Counted from the stretch's first letter, positions 1 through 8,353 are shown. The stretch is 64,000 bases of DNA from Streptomyces olivoverticillatus (GCF_014203555.1 NZ_JACHJH010000004.1:372001-436000), one strand, 5' to 3'. Notes: generated by a model from the sequence alone, not told the origin. Numbers and translations are program-made.

Positions 1-355
1 GCTTGACCTTGGGGGTCTCGTTGTACGCCATGTGGGACTTGCCCTTCTTGGACGTGCCTTCCCACTTGATGCCGTCGGCGCCGCAGACCGGCTTCGCCTC
101 GTGGTATTCGATGGCGCCGCTCTCGGCGCTTCTGGAGTCCACGATGACCAGCTTGTGGCCCGGTTGCGCCGTGGGGCAGTCCTTCTTCGAACCGCCGCCC
201 GAGGACCCGCCGGATCCGGTGGACCCGCCGGACCCGGACGAAGCCGACGGTCCGGCCGTGTGGTCGGCCGACGGGGTGCCGGGGCCGCAGGCCGTCAGGG
301 AAAGCGCGGCGGTGAGGGTCACCAGGGCGATGGCCGGGGTCTTGCGGAGGGACAC
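1..355 (-). CDS. Secreted lipoprotein, 3' part missing
   Basis: The frame begins at a GTG (355-353) preceded by GGGAGAA and runs off the left edge of the window, so only the first 118 codons are seen. The N-terminus has a short basic stretch, a hydrophobic core and a lipobox ending in L-T-A-C with Cys23, so the product should be lipid-anchored on the outer face of the membrane. A Gly/Ser-rich linker of about 35 residues follows, then a small domain starting near K-D-C-P with two visible cysteines. I do not recognise that domain. Function is unknown. The start is well supported by the ribosome site and the lipobox position. Confidence 0.75.
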   Translation of the reverse strand, partial: MSLRKTPAIALVTLTAALSLTACGPGTPSADHTAGPSASSGSGGSTGSGGSSGGGSKKDCPTAQPGHKLVIVDSRSAESGAIEYHEAKPVCGADGIKWEGTSKKGKSHMAYNETPKVK

Positions 356-568
356 GGATTTCTCCCGTTGGGTACTGCAGTCGATGAGTTGGCCGAATAT
401 GGCTGTCATGATCATTGCAGGCCGCGGGAGCGGTGGCGGCGTATCGAGTCGGGACGGTGTTGGGCACCGGCTGTGACAGAGCGCGGCTCCGGGGGATCCG
501 GCAGCCGGCGACCCGGGGCGGGCAGCCGGCCCGTACGGCTTTCGGATCCGTCCGGTCCGGTGCATGGC

Positions 569-784
569 TAGGGCGTGTCCGATGGGTCAGCACAGGCCCC
601 GCGACTCCCCCAGCTACCGCTGGGAGGTGCCCCCAGCACGGCACCTCGCCGCGTTGTCGCATATCCCGAGTACGCCCAGTACGCGGGTCATGCTCCGCCT
701 TGCGATGCTCCCCCAGCTACCGCCGGGAGGTGCCCCCAGCACCAGACGCCGCGGGACCCGCACTGACCCATCGGACACGCCCTA
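569..784. repeat. MITE-like 216-bp repeat, copy 1
   Basis: The element begins with TAGGGCGTGTCCGATGGG and ends with the exact reverse complement, giving a terminal inverted repeat of at least 22 bp (569-590 against 763-784). The interior carries two near-identical stretches built around CAGCTACCGCTGGGAGG-like sequence (about 609-640 and 710-742). It encodes no transposase. A second copy of exactly the same length and about 95% identity lies at 31565-31780. No clear target-site duplication is visible. The short reading frames through it occur in both copies and follow the palindrome, so I do not treat them as genes. Confidence 0.85.
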
Positions 785-795
785 GGCGGTCCGTG

Positions 796-1215
796 TCACC
801 CGCAGTCGGGGGTGAGCGAGGCGACCCGCCTGCCGTCCAGTTCGTGATCGCCGAAGCCGGAGACTTCCTGTTCCTCTCCGGCGAAACCCGGCCGGTCGTT
901 GAGGCGCACGATGCAGCCGAAGGTGTCGGGCAGCGGATTGCGCACCGACCTGGGGAAGACGGACGGCTCGATGTCCGCCTCCTCCTGGAGTTTGAAGCCG
1001 GTCCGCGTGATGTGCGGGTTGGCGGCATAGAGGACCCGTCCGGTCCCGTGCGGGCCTTCGAACAGGCAGAAGTAGCCCTTCTTGCAGGCCTGCGGCTGGG
1101 TCTGCGGCCATGTCTGCAGCCGGGTCTGCGGCGCGGCCGTGTCGGCGTGGGCGGCGGGCGCGGCGACGACCGCCGCAAGGCTCAGGGCGGCCGTGGCCAG
1201 GAGGGTGAGGCGCAT
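796..1215 (-). CDS. Secreted peptidase-inhibitor-I36-like protein
   Basis: A 139-residue secreted protein. The first 27 residues form a signal peptide ending in A-H-A. The mature part carries C-K-K-G-Y-F-C-L-F followed by G-P-H-G-T-G-R, the short Cys-rich pattern typical of proteins annotated as peptidase inhibitor family I36 (small beta-gamma-crystallin-like domains of Streptomyces). Further cysteines sit near F-G-C-I-V and at the C-terminus (T-P-D-C-G). An upstream in-frame ATG exists, but the ATG at 1215 has a GGAG and places the signal peptide at the N-terminus. Inhibitory activity is a family expectation, not visible in the sequence. Confidence 0.75.
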   Translation of the reverse strand: MRLTLLATAALSLAAVVAAPAAHADTAAPQTRLQTWPQTQPQACKKGYFCLFEGPHGTGRVLYAANPHITRTGFKLQEEADIEPSVFPRSVRNPLPDTFGCIVRLNDRPGFAGEEQEVSGFGDHELDGRRVASLTPDCG

Positions 1216-1255
1216 GAGGCTCCGTTCATGAGGAGAGGGAAGCTGCCGCGCTCTT

Positions 1256-2191
1256 TCAGCGCTGCTTGGCCGCCGGGCCGTCGAGCAGGGCATCGGTGAC
1301 GGCCTCGGCCATGGCCCGTTCGCCGTCCGCGTTCGGGTGGAAGGACGCCGCCCGTCCGGGCTCGACCGGGTTCATGCCCTCGATCCAGCGGTCCTCGGGC
1401 GCCTGGCACGCGTCGTGGCCGACGGTGGTGGCGTACGTGTTGACGTACATGGCCCCGGCCGCGACCGCTTCACGGCGCAGCATGGCGTTCAGGCGGCGGA
1501 CCGTGCCGCGGAGGTAGGGGATGTCGCCGTCCGCGATCTTCAGCGACTCGCGGCAGCCCTGCCCGTCCTCCGAGAGCAGCGCCGGATAGCCCACGACGAC
1601 CACGCGGGCGTGCGGGGCGCGAGCATGGATCTCATGCAGCACGGCGCCGACCTTGGGGGCGGTCTCGTCCGTGCGCTTGGCGAGCTCGTCCGTGCCGTCG
1701 GCGTTGGTGAACCTTTGCTGACAGGGGCTGCCCTCCGGGATGGGCGAGAACGGGAACGTGCACTTGAGCAGGATCTCGGTGAAGTTGATGTCGTTGCCGC
1801 CGATGCCCAGCGAGACGAGCGTGGTGTCCGTGCCGAGCGCGTTGAGCTGCGCCGGGTTGCCGGTGACGGCCTGGTACCGCCACATGTGGTCCGTCTTGGC
1901 GTTGATGCAGCTCACGTCACGGAATGCGGCCACGTCCAGCGATCTGGCGGTCAGCGACGGGTAGTTGGTGTCGGAGCGCGAGCACAGAAAGTTGACCTGG
2001 CGGGGGATGAGGGGGCCCGCGGTGAAGGAGTCGCCCAGGGCGACGTAGCGCTCGGCGCGCGGCCGCGGCCGGTCCGGCGCTCCCGCGGCCCCCGCCGGGG
2101 ACGCGGTGCCCGCCGTCAGGGCGAGGGCCGCGGCCGTCGCGCCCAGTGCGTTGAGAGCTAATCGGGGTGTGTTGGGACGGGTATATGTCAT
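1256..2191 (-). CDS. Secreted SGNH/GDSL hydrolase
   Basis: A 311-residue exported esterase/lipase-type enzyme. An Ala-rich signal peptide covers about residues 1-35. Block I is V-A-L-G-D-S-F-T-A-G with the nucleophilic Ser, block III is G-I-G-G-N-D, and block V is S-F-H-P-N with the catalytic His; the order and spacing fit Streptomyces SGNH lipases. Several Cys pairs suggest disulfides in the secreted form. The ATG at 2191 is preceded by GAGGAGG, which decides the start over a longer upstream frame. Natural substrate is not shown; an acyl ester is likely. Confidence 0.88.
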   Translation of the reverse strand: MTYTRPNTPRLALNALGATAAALALTAGTASPAGAAGAPDRPRPRAERYVALGDSFTAGPLIPRQVNFLCSRSDTNYPSLTARSLDVAAFRDVSCINAKTDHMWRYQAVTGNPAQLNALGTDTTLVSLGIGGNDINFTEILLKCTFPFSPIPEGSPCQQRFTNADGTDELAKRTDETAPKVGAVLHEIHARAPHARVVVVGYPALLSEDGQGCRESLKIADGDIPYLRGTVRRLNAMLRREAVAAGAMYVNTYATTVGHDACQAPEDRWIEGMNPVEPGRAASFHPNADGERAMAEAVTDALLDGPAAKQR

Positions 2192-2435
2192 ATCTGCCTC
2201 CTCATTGGAGAACTTCCCGACTTGCCGGTGACTGCGGGCGTCAGACTCGGGGGCGGGCGTGGCCGTCGTCAATCGATAGCCCGAGATGTCCGCTGCGTAC
2301 GACCGGATATCGAACTTCCGCGTCCGGTAGGCCGGGCTTGACGGTCGCGGCGCGGGCGGTACCGGCTCTTCCGGTCCCCGCCCGCGCCGACGGTCCCCGA
2401 CGAACGCCCCGAACCCGAGCCGCCGCCCGACGCGC

Positions 2436-3095
2436 CTACGAAGCCCGTCGCCGTGCCGGGGGCAGCAGGGCCAGGTGCGCGCCTGGCCGTCCCGCGCGGC
2501 GCCCGGTCGCCGTGCCGTACGTGTTGACGGGCCCGGCGGGCCGCCAGTGCTCGCCCAGCCGCTTCGCCGTGTACATGGCCTCGTCCGCACCGCGCAGCAG
2601 GTCGGACAGGCCCGCGCCCGGGCGATGGCTCGTGCGGCACAGGCCGATGGAGGCTCGCGGCGCCAGGGTCACCCGGCCCGTGTCGAGCGGGGCGGAGAGG
2701 CGGGCGGAGAGGTAGGTCATCTCGGCGTCGGGGTCGGCGTCCGGCGCGAGCCGGATCACGGCCGTGAACTCGTCGCCGCCCAGCCGCGCGGCGAAGCCGC
2801 CGCGCTCGCGGCACCACGCGTCCAGGCGCCGTCCGACCCCCGATATGACCTGGTCGCCCGCGGCGTGGCCGTGGGTGTCGTTGATCTGCTTGAAGCCGTT
2901 GAGGTCCAGCAGCAGCACGGCCGCGTGCGGGTGGCGCACCGCCCGCAGCGCCCGGCCGGTGAACTCCTCGCGCCGCATCAGGCCGGTCAGCGGGTCCGTA
3001 CGGGCGGTACGGAGCCGGCGCGCCAGGAAGAGGGCGTGGGCGGCCCAGCCGACGGACGGGACGGCGACGGGCAGGGCTTGGAGTACGAGGTTCAT
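2436..3095 (-). CDS. Membrane-anchored GGDEF diguanylate cyclase
   Basis: A 219-residue protein with one hydrophobic segment (about residues 4-26) followed at once by a GGDEF domain that opens with T-D-P-L-T-G-L and contains an intact L-G-G-D-E-F active site. It should make cyclic di-GMP from two GTP at the membrane. The position five residues before GGDEF, where a product-inhibition RxxD site normally lies, reads E-R-G-G, so the I-site appears absent. There is no EAL or PAS domain, so the input signal is unclear. AGGAAGG precedes the ATG. The C-terminal 35 residues are Arg/Pro-rich and look disordered. Confidence 0.85.
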   Translation of the reverse strand: MNLVLQALPVAVPSVGWAAHALFLARRLRTARTDPLTGLMRREEFTGRALRAVRHPHAAVLLLDLNGFKQINDTHGHAAGDQVISGVGRRLDAWCRERGGFAARLGGDEFTAVIRLAPDADPDAEMTYLSARLSAPLDTGRVTLAPRASIGLCRTSHRPGAGLSDLLRGADEAMYTAKRLGEHWRPAGPVNTYGTATGRRAGRPGAHLALLPPARRRAS

Positions 3096-3748
3096 CGGGC
3101 ACCTTCCTGATTCCGGAGCGGCCGGCCCGCCGCCCAGTGGCGGGGGTCGGCCCGGACGGGTACGGGCGGATGCGAACGGACACGGGCGGACGGCGACGGA
3201 CGCGGCGCAACGCGAACGGAAATGAGCGAAAACCAACGCAGGTTGAGCATCTTCGGGCGCAAGCAACCGGACTCAGGCGCCGTCGAGCGCCCATGTGCGC
3301 CCCCGAGCGCCCTCGTTCGCGACCGAGCCGGGCGGCGGCCCGGTCGCACCGTCCCGCACCCCGGCGCGACCCGCCGGAGGCCGTGCGGCAGACCAGGCCG
3401 TCATGCAGGAGGTCCCCCGGGGCAATCCCCGCCGAATCCCCACGGAACCTTCCGGAGAAACGATCCGGCGCAGGAGGTGTGGGGGAATCGCGGCCAGGGA
3501 GTGGCTATGGAGTGGCCGTGGAGTGGGCTGCGGTACGGGTGATAGGAGAAGTTGGTCGAGTAGTGAAGGTTTATTCAGGAGAAATCATGCTTGCGAGGGA
3601 ATGAGGACGTCTTGGGGGTTCGGTGGAGATTCGGTGGGCAAATCTGGAGGCGCGACGTCGAAAACATCGCCGGAGGTTGGCCAACCATCCGGCTACGTCC
3701 GGTAGTTCCACCCGGCTACGTCCGGTAGTTCCTTCTGGAGGAATTGAC
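3096..3748. other. Long intergenic region
   Basis: About 650 bases between the divergent GGDEF gene and the small secreted-protein gene. No open frame here has convincing actinomycete codon usage together with a ribosome site and recognisable content. The left half (3135-3230) contains repeated ACGGGCGGA / GCGAACGGA-like words. The right half is less GC-rich (3530-3620) and probably holds the promoter of the gene at 3749. A tandem repeat lies at 3689-3732. Confidence 0.5.
3689..3732. repeat. Two tandem 21-bp copies, 23-bp period
   Basis: The 21-base word CCGGCTACGTCCGGTAGTTC-C occurs at 3689-3709 and again at 3712-3732, separated by two bases. It lies 17 bases before the start codon of the small secreted protein, so it would be in its 5' untranslated region or promoter. 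It may be a regulator site or a slippage duplication. Confidence 0.8.
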
Positions 3749-4066
3749 ATGGCAAGCACCCGCACTGCCGCCCGCGTTCTCGCCGCCGTCGCGGCGCTTC
3801 CGATGATGGCCCTGCTCTTCACCGGCGTGGCCCAGGCCGACGACGGCGGCCAGCTGGCCAACCGGGGGTCCAACGCGGCCGCCGCCGGAATCGTGGGGAG
3901 CGGCATCGGGGGTACCAACCGTGGCACCAGCACCAGCACCACCACCCAGCAGCAGGCCACCGGCACCGGCGCCGCGAACCAGAGCAATACGGCGAGCGTC
4001 AACCGATCCGGCCATACGGCCATCCGTCAGGACAACATCACCGTGCGCTTCACCAACCTGTGGTGA
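3749..4066 (+). CDS. Small secreted Ser/Thr/Asn/Gln-rich protein
   Basis: A 105-residue exported protein. The signal peptide ends near V-A-Q-A (residue 28). The mature part is low in hydrophobics and rich in Gly, Ser, Thr, Asn and Gln, with runs such as T-S-T-S-T-T-T-Q-Q-Q and N-Q-S-N-T-A-S-V-N. It contains no cysteine. The Asn/Gln/Ser spacing recalls surface amyloid-type proteins (curlin, rodlin) but I cannot assign it to either family. A perfect GGAGGAA stands seven bases before the ATG and a strong hairpin follows at 4141, so it looks like a well-expressed single-gene unit. Confidence 0.75.
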   Translation: MASTRTAARVLAAVAALPMMALLFTGVAQADDGGQLANRGSNAAAAGIVGSGIGGTNRGTSTSTTTQQQATGTGAANQSNTASVNRSGHTAIRQDNITVRFTNLW

Positions 4067-4140
4067 GCCCCGAGTGATCCCCCGCACCCGGGGTGACACC
4101 AAGGGTTGATGTGGTGAGAGTGGACTGGGTCGTACGAACC

Positions 4141-4168
4141 GTGAGGCGGCACTTCGGTGCCGCCTCAC
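4141..4168 (+). terminator. Rho-independent-type terminator
   Basis: A perfect 12-bp stem (GTGAGGCGGCAC / GTGCCGCCTCAC) closes on a TTCG tetraloop and is followed by GGCTTTT. It ends the transcript of the small secreted-protein gene. Confidence 0.85.
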
Positions 4169-4216
4169 GGCTTTTCCGGGCGCGACGTCGGCTCTCCTGG
4201 CGCGGCGCCGACCGTC

Positions 4217-4249
4217 TTGACAGCCCCCGTAGAGCTGACGGACAGTCAG
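4217..4249 (+). promoter_or_regulatory. Consensus -35 element and TetR-like palindrome
   Basis: TTGACA (4217-4222) is a perfect -35 hexamer, though no good -10 lies at standard spacing. Just downstream is the inverted repeat CTGAC-GGACA-GTCAG (4235-4249), 20 bases before the GTG of the MaoC-DUF35 gene. The same arms with another 5-base centre occur at 28060-28074. The position suggests repressor control of the operon; TetR-type regulation is an inference from the form of the site. Confidence 0.5.
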
Positions 4250-4269
4250 GTAAGCGAGGGGAGGCCCCG

Positions 4270-5187
4270 GTGAGCGACCTGTACGAGCGGCTCAAGGCGT
4301 ACGAGGGCCACCCCGCCGCGGTGTCGGCGCGGGGCAAGGACCCCGTCAACACCGCCATGATCAGGCACTGGTGCGAGGCCGTCGGCGACACCCACCCCGC
4401 CCATGCCGGCGAGGACGCCGTCGCCCCGCCCGCGATGCTCCAGGCCTGGACGCTGGCCGGGCTCGGCGGCGGGCAGGCCGGCCGGTCGGCGGCGCTGGGC
4501 GAGCTCTTCGCCCTGCTCGATGCCGCCGGATTCACCGCCGTCGTCGCCACCGACTGCGAACAGGAGTACTTCCGCCCGCTGCGCCCGGGCGACGTGGTCA
4601 CCTACGACTCGGTCATCGAATCCGTGTCCCCGTGCAAGGCCACCAAGCTGGGCGCCGGGCACTTCATCACCACGCGGACCGAGGTGCGTACGGCCGGTGT
4701 GAGCGCCCTCGCGGCCACCCACCGCTTCCGCATCCTCAGGTACGCGCCCGCGGCGCGGGCGGCGGGCCGGCGTCCGAAGCCCGTGGTGGGCCGCGACAAC
4801 GCCGGCTTCTGGGCGGGCGTCGCCCGCCGCGAGCTGCTGGCCCAGCGCTGCGACGACTGCCGCGAGCTGCGCTTTCCCTGGCTGCCGGGGTGCGGCGGGT
4901 GCGGATCGCCGAGGTGGACGGAGGCCCGGGTCTCGGGAGCCGGCACCGTCTATTCGTACGTGGTCGTCCACCACCCGCCCGCACCCGGCTTCGAGCCGCC
5001 CTATGTGGTCGCCCTGGTCGAACTCGCCGAAGGAGTCCGGATGCTCGGCAACGTCACCGGCGTGGAGCCCGGCGGCGTCCACATCGGAATGCGGGTGCGC
5101 GTGGAGTTCCAGCGGCCCGACGGCGAGCAGGAGCTGCCGTTCTTCCGCCCGGTGGGCCCGGCCGACGACGGGCGGGTACGGGCGTGA
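4270..5187 (+). CDS. MaoC hydratase / DUF35 OB-fold fusion (ChsH2-like)
   Basis: A 305-residue two-domain protein. The N-terminal half is a MaoC-like hot-dog fold; the C-terminal half has a rubredoxin-like zinc ribbon (C-D-D-C near residue 196 and C-G-G-C about 14 residues on) and an OB fold (V-Y-S-Y-V-V-V-H-H-P). This architecture matches mycobacterial ChsH2, which pairs with a small MaoC protein to hydrate a steroid side-chain enoyl-CoA and docks the aldolase Ltp2 through the DUF35 part. GGGGAGG precedes the GTG; a longer frame upstream lacks such a site. The stop overlaps the next start by four bases (GTGA). Confidence 0.85.
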   Translation: MSDLYERLKAYEGHPAAVSARGKDPVNTAMIRHWCEAVGDTHPAHAGEDAVAPPAMLQAWTLAGLGGGQAGRSAALGELFALLDAAGFTAVVATDCEQEYFRPLRPGDVVTYDSVIESVSPCKATKLGAGHFITTRTEVRTAGVSALAATHRFRILRYAPAARAAGRRPKPVVGRDNAGFWAGVARRELLAQRCDDCRELRFPWLPGCGGCGSPRWTEARVSGAGTVYSYVVVHHPPAPGFEPPYVVALVELAEGVRMLGNVTGVEPGGVHIGMRVRVEFQRPDGEQELPFFRPVGPADDGRVRA

Positions 5188-5618
5188 AACCCGGCGACGA
5201 GCTGCCCCCGCTGTCCGTTCCCGTCACCCGCACCCTGATCGTCGCCGGGGCCATCGCATCCCGCGACTACCAGGACGTCCACCACGACCCCGAAGCGGCG
5301 CGGGCCAAGGGCGCCCCGGACATCTTCATGAACATCGTGACCACCAACGGCCTCGTGGGCCGCTATGTCACCGATCACTTCGGATCCGGCGCCGTCCTGC
5401 GCAAGATGGCCATCCGGCTCGGCGCGCCCAACTACCCGGGAGATGTGATGGTGCTGACCGGAACCATCACTTCCGTATGTGCCGACGGCGACGGGGAAGA
5501 CGGCAACGAGGCCGACGGCAGCCCGGCCCTCGTCGACGTCGCCATCGTCGGCACCAACCGCCTCGGCCGCCACGTCAGCGGCACGGTGACCGTGAGCCTG
5601 GCAGGGAAGGCGTCGTGA
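5184..5618 (+). CDS. Small MaoC-family dehydratase (ChsH1-like)
   Basis: A 144-residue single hot-dog protein. The D-Y-Q-D-V-H-H-D segment (residues ~31-38) carries the Asp/His pair expected for R-specific enoyl-CoA hydration. In the ChsH1-ChsH2 heterodimer this small subunit provides the catalytic residues. It starts at a GTG overlapping the previous stop and its own stop overlaps the next GTG, so the three genes are translationally coupled. A poorly conserved acidic insertion lies around residues 96-108. Confidence 0.85.
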   Translation: MKPGDELPPLSVPVTRTLIVAGAIASRDYQDVHHDPEAARAKGAPDIFMNIVTTNGLVGRYVTDHFGSGAVLRKMAIRLGAPNYPGDVMVLTGTITSVCADGDGEDGNEADGSPALVDVAIVGTNRLGRHVSGTVTVSLAGKAS

Positions 5619-6781
5619 GCGCGCGCGAGGGAGGCACCCTCGGCGGCAGGGCCGCCATCGTCGGCATCGGCGCCACCGACTTCACCAAGGACTCCGGCCG
5701 CAGTGAACTCGCCCTCGCCGCCGAGGCCGTCCGGGCGGCGCTCGCGGACGCGGGCCTCGGGCCCGGGGACGTCGACGGCATGGTCACCTTCACCATGGAC
5801 ACCAGCCCCGAGATCACCGTGGCCCAGGCCACCGGCATCGGGGAGCTCTCCTTCTTCTCCCGCGTGCACTACGGCGGCGGGGCGGCCTGTGCGACCGTGC
5901 AGCAGGCGGTGCTCGCGATCGCGGCCGGCGCTGCCGAGGTCGTCGTCTGTTACCGCGCCTTCAACGAGCGTTCGGGCCGCCGGTTCGGCGCAGGCGTGCG
6001 GCACCGGGAGCCGTCCGCAGAGGGCGTGGCGCTCGGCTGGGCGCTTCCCTCCGGACTGTTGACGCCCGCCTCCTGGGTGGCGATGAACGCGCGGCGCTAC
6101 CTTCACACGTACGGCCTCGAACCCGAGATTTTCGGCCATGTCGCGGTCACTGACCGCCGGTACGCGGCGGTCAACCCGGCCGCGTACTTCTACGGCCGCC
6201 CGATCACCCTGGCCGAACACGCCGCCTCCCGCTGGATCGTCGAGCCGCTGCGGCTGCTCGACTGCTGTCAGGAGACCGACGGCGGGCAGGCCCTCGTGGT
6301 CACGAGCCTGGAGCGGGCCCGCACGCTGGCGCACCCGCCCGCCGTCGTCACCGCCGCCGCTCAAGGCGCGGCCCGCGGGCAGGAGCAGATGACCGGCTTC
6401 TACCGCGGCGAGATGGCCGGCCTTCCCGAAGCGGGCGTCGTCGCCCGGCAGCTGTGGCGCACCAGCGGCCTGCGCCCCGCCGACATCGACGTGGGCATCC
6501 TCTACGACCACTTCACGCCCTATGTGCTCATGCAGCTGGAGGAGTTCGGCTTCTGCGGCCCGGGCGAGGGCGGGGACTTCACCACCGCCGGGGCGCTGCC
6601 GCTGAACACGCACGGCGGCCAGCTGGGCGAGGCGTATCTGCACGGCATGAACGGCATCGCCGAGGCGGTGCGGCAATTGCGCGGCACGTCGGTCAACCAG
6701 GTGGCCGGGGCGGCGCGGGTGCTCGTCACCTCCGGGACCGGTGTTCCCACCTCGGGGCTGATTCTCGGAGCAGACGGATGA
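5615..6781 (+). CDS. Thiolase-fold lipid-transfer protein / aldolase (Ltp2-like)
   Basis: A 388-residue thiolase-superfamily protein of the sterol-carrier/lipid-transfer type. It has the N-terminal V-G-I-G-A-T-D-F pattern, the segment H-Y-G-G-G-A-A-C-A where true thiolases have the nucleophile, and the C-terminal T-H-G-G-Q-L-G-E-A-Y block. With upstream ChsH2/ChsH1-type partners it most likely performs the retro-aldol cleavage of a hydroxylated acyl-CoA side chain. No other steroid-degradation gene is seen in this window, so the physiological substrate is open. Confidence 0.82.
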   Translation: MSAREGGTLGGRAAIVGIGATDFTKDSGRSELALAAEAVRAALADAGLGPGDVDGMVTFTMDTSPEITVAQATGIGELSFFSRVHYGGGAACATVQQAVLAIAAGAAEVVVCYRAFNERSGRRFGAGVRHREPSAEGVALGWALPSGLLTPASWVAMNARRYLHTYGLEPEIFGHVAVTDRRYAAVNPAAYFYGRPITLAEHAASRWIVEPLRLLDCCQETDGGQALVVTSLERARTLAHPPAVVTAAAQGAARGQEQMTGFYRGEMAGLPEAGVVARQLWRTSGLRPADIDVGILYDHFTPYVLMQLEEFGFCGPGEGGDFTTAGALPLNTHGGQLGEAYLHGMNGIAEAVRQLRGTSVNQVAGAARVLVTSGTGVPTSGLILGADG

Positions 6782-6835
6782 AAGCAGGGCGTGTCACCGC
6801 CAATCGGGGGTCTCGGGACGCCTTGACTCGTCCGT

Positions 6836-7657
6836 ATGGACCGACGGAGAAAGATCATCGGATATCTCGTCGCCCTTTTGGCGGCGCTGGCCCAGGTGGT
6901 CACCCAGTCCGTGCCCGTCACGGCCGCCCCGGCCGCCGGAAGCGCCGTTTACAGGGGACATGGAATCGACACCTGCCAGGCCCCGCCGCTGACCACGCTG
7001 AGCGCCTGGGCGAACTCCGACTACCGCGCGGTGGGCGTCTACTACGCGGGCCGCGCCCGCGCCTGCCCGAACCAGCGCTACCTCTCCAGGAGGTGGCTCA
7101 CCGGCGCCCGCGACCTGGGCTGGAAGGTGTTGCCCCTCTTCGTCGGCTCGCAGTCGCCGTGCGTGCGCGCGGCGTCCAAGCGGGACTTCCCGATCGGTGA
7201 CGACCCCGAGGGCCAGGGCATGACCGAGGGCCGCGACGCGGTCCGCGCGGCGTCCGCCCTCGGCATCGTGTCCGGCAGCCCGCTCTACCTCGACATGGAG
7301 GCGTACGACTACTCGGACGAGGACTGCGGCAGCGCCACCCTCAGCTTCATCCGCTCCTGGAGCTCCACGGTGGCCCGGTACGGGTATCTGGCGGGCTTCT
7401 ACAGCAGCGCCGAGTCGGGCGTGCGGCACATGGAGCTGGCCCGCCGGTCCGGGTGGGAGGACCTGCCGGACGTGGTGTGGTTCGCCCGCTGGCGGGTGAC
7501 GCCGTCGACGGACAAGGAGCAGGTGCTCTCCTCGTCGTCCTGGCAGCCGCACCGGCGCATCCACCAGTACGCGGGCAATGTGAGCGAGACGCACGGTGGC
7601 CGGAAACTGACCATCGACCGCAACCTGATCGACGCCCCGGTGGCCATCATCGAATGA
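6836..7657 (+). CDS. Secreted DUF1906 (glycoside-hydrolase-like) protein
   Basis: A 273-residue exported protein. M-D-R-R-R-K plus a hydrophobic stretch to about residue 33 is the signal peptide. The mature part begins with G-H-G-I-D-T-C and has V-G-V-Y-Y-A-G-R, L-Y-L-D-M-E-A-Y-D-Y and a final T-I-D-R-N-L, the pattern of the DUF1906 TIM-barrel family (Rv2525c-like), thought to act on or sense cell-wall glycans. Asp/Glu in L-D-M-E are the likely active-site acids. No clear ribosome site precedes the ATG. Confidence 0.82.
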   Translation: MDRRRKIIGYLVALLAALAQVVTQSVPVTAAPAAGSAVYRGHGIDTCQAPPLTTLSAWANSDYRAVGVYYAGRARACPNQRYLSRRWLTGARDLGWKVLPLFVGSQSPCVRAASKRDFPIGDDPEGQGMTEGRDAVRAASALGIVSGSPLYLDMEAYDYSDEDCGSATLSFIRSWSSTVARYGYLAGFYSSAESGVRHMELARRSGWEDLPDVVWFARWRVTPSTDKEQVLSSSSWQPHRRIHQYAGNVSETHGGRKLTIDRNLIDAPVAIIE

Positions 7658-7810
7658 TGATCGTGGGGGCCGCGGAGGGGGGAGCAGAGGCGGAGAGTCC
7701 CTCCCCCTCCGGTAGGTGGGACCGGCCCCCGCAGTACGACCTGAGAGTGAGCGCCCTTCGGCACCTCCGGCCGATCCGTGGGGCGGGGGCGCGCTCTTAG
7801 CGTTGAGGGC

Positions 7811-8353
7811 ATGACAGCAACCACGACGACTGTGTGCACCAGCGCATCCACCGCCGCCGTGTACCCGTCGTTCTCCTCCTACGTACGGGCACGGGGGCCG
7901 GTGCTGCAGCGGACCGCCCGCTCGCTGACCGCCAACCCGTGCGATGCCGAGGACCTGCTGCAGACGGCGCTCACCAAGACGTATCTGGCCTGGGACCGCA
8001 TCGAGGACCACCGGGCGCTCGACGGCTACGTGCGCCGGGCGCTCGTCAACACCAGGACCTCGCAGTGGCGCAAGCGCAAGGTCGACGAGTACCCCTGCGA
8101 GGAGCTCCCCGAGCGGGAGTCCGCGCCCTCGGCGGACCCGGCCGAGCAGCAGGCGCTGCGGGACGCGATGTGGCGGGCGGTGCGCCGGCTGCCCGCCCGG
8201 CAGCGGGCGATGGTCGTGCTCAGGTATTACGAGGACCTCACCGAGGTGCAGACCGCTGAGCTGCTGGGCGTGTCCGTGGGGACCGTCAAGAGCGCCGTCT
8301 CGCGGGCGCTCGGCAAGCTGCGGGAGGACCCGGAGCTGGCCTGCGCGGCGTGA
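7811..8353 (+). CDS. SigE-family ECF sigma factor
   Basis: A 180-residue extracytoplasmic-function-type sigma factor. Region 2 reads D-A-E-D-L-L-Q-T-A-L-T-K-T-Y near residues 46-59, and region 4 includes L-P-A-R-Q-R-A-M-V-V-L-R-Y-Y-E-D and the recognition helix around V-S-V-G-T-V-K-S-A-V-S-R. This matches the actinobacterial SigE-family (SigE/SnaA-like ECF) group. No anti-sigma gene adjoins it. The ATG at 7811 has GAGGG eight bases before it. The 150-base upstream gap should hold its promoter, but I see no clear hexamers. Confidence 0.87.
   Translation: MTATTTTVCTSASTAAVYPSFSSYVRARGPVLQRTARSLTANPCDAEDLLQTALTKTYLAWDRIEDHRALDGYVRRALVNTRTSQWRKRKVDEYPCEELPERESAPSADPAEQQALRDAMWRAVRRLPARQRAMVVLRYYEDLTEVQTAELLGVSVGTVKSAVSRALGKLREDPELACAA

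Noticed and set aside
575..766. Short open frames inside the 216-bp repeats (also 31571-31762)
   Set aside because: They recur because the repeat recurs, follow its palindromic arms, lack ribosome sites and resemble no protein.
3222..3542. 106-codon frame in the 650-base intergenic gap
   Set aside because: Arg/Pro-rich with no ribosome site or recognisable motif; third-position GC pattern is not that of a gene.
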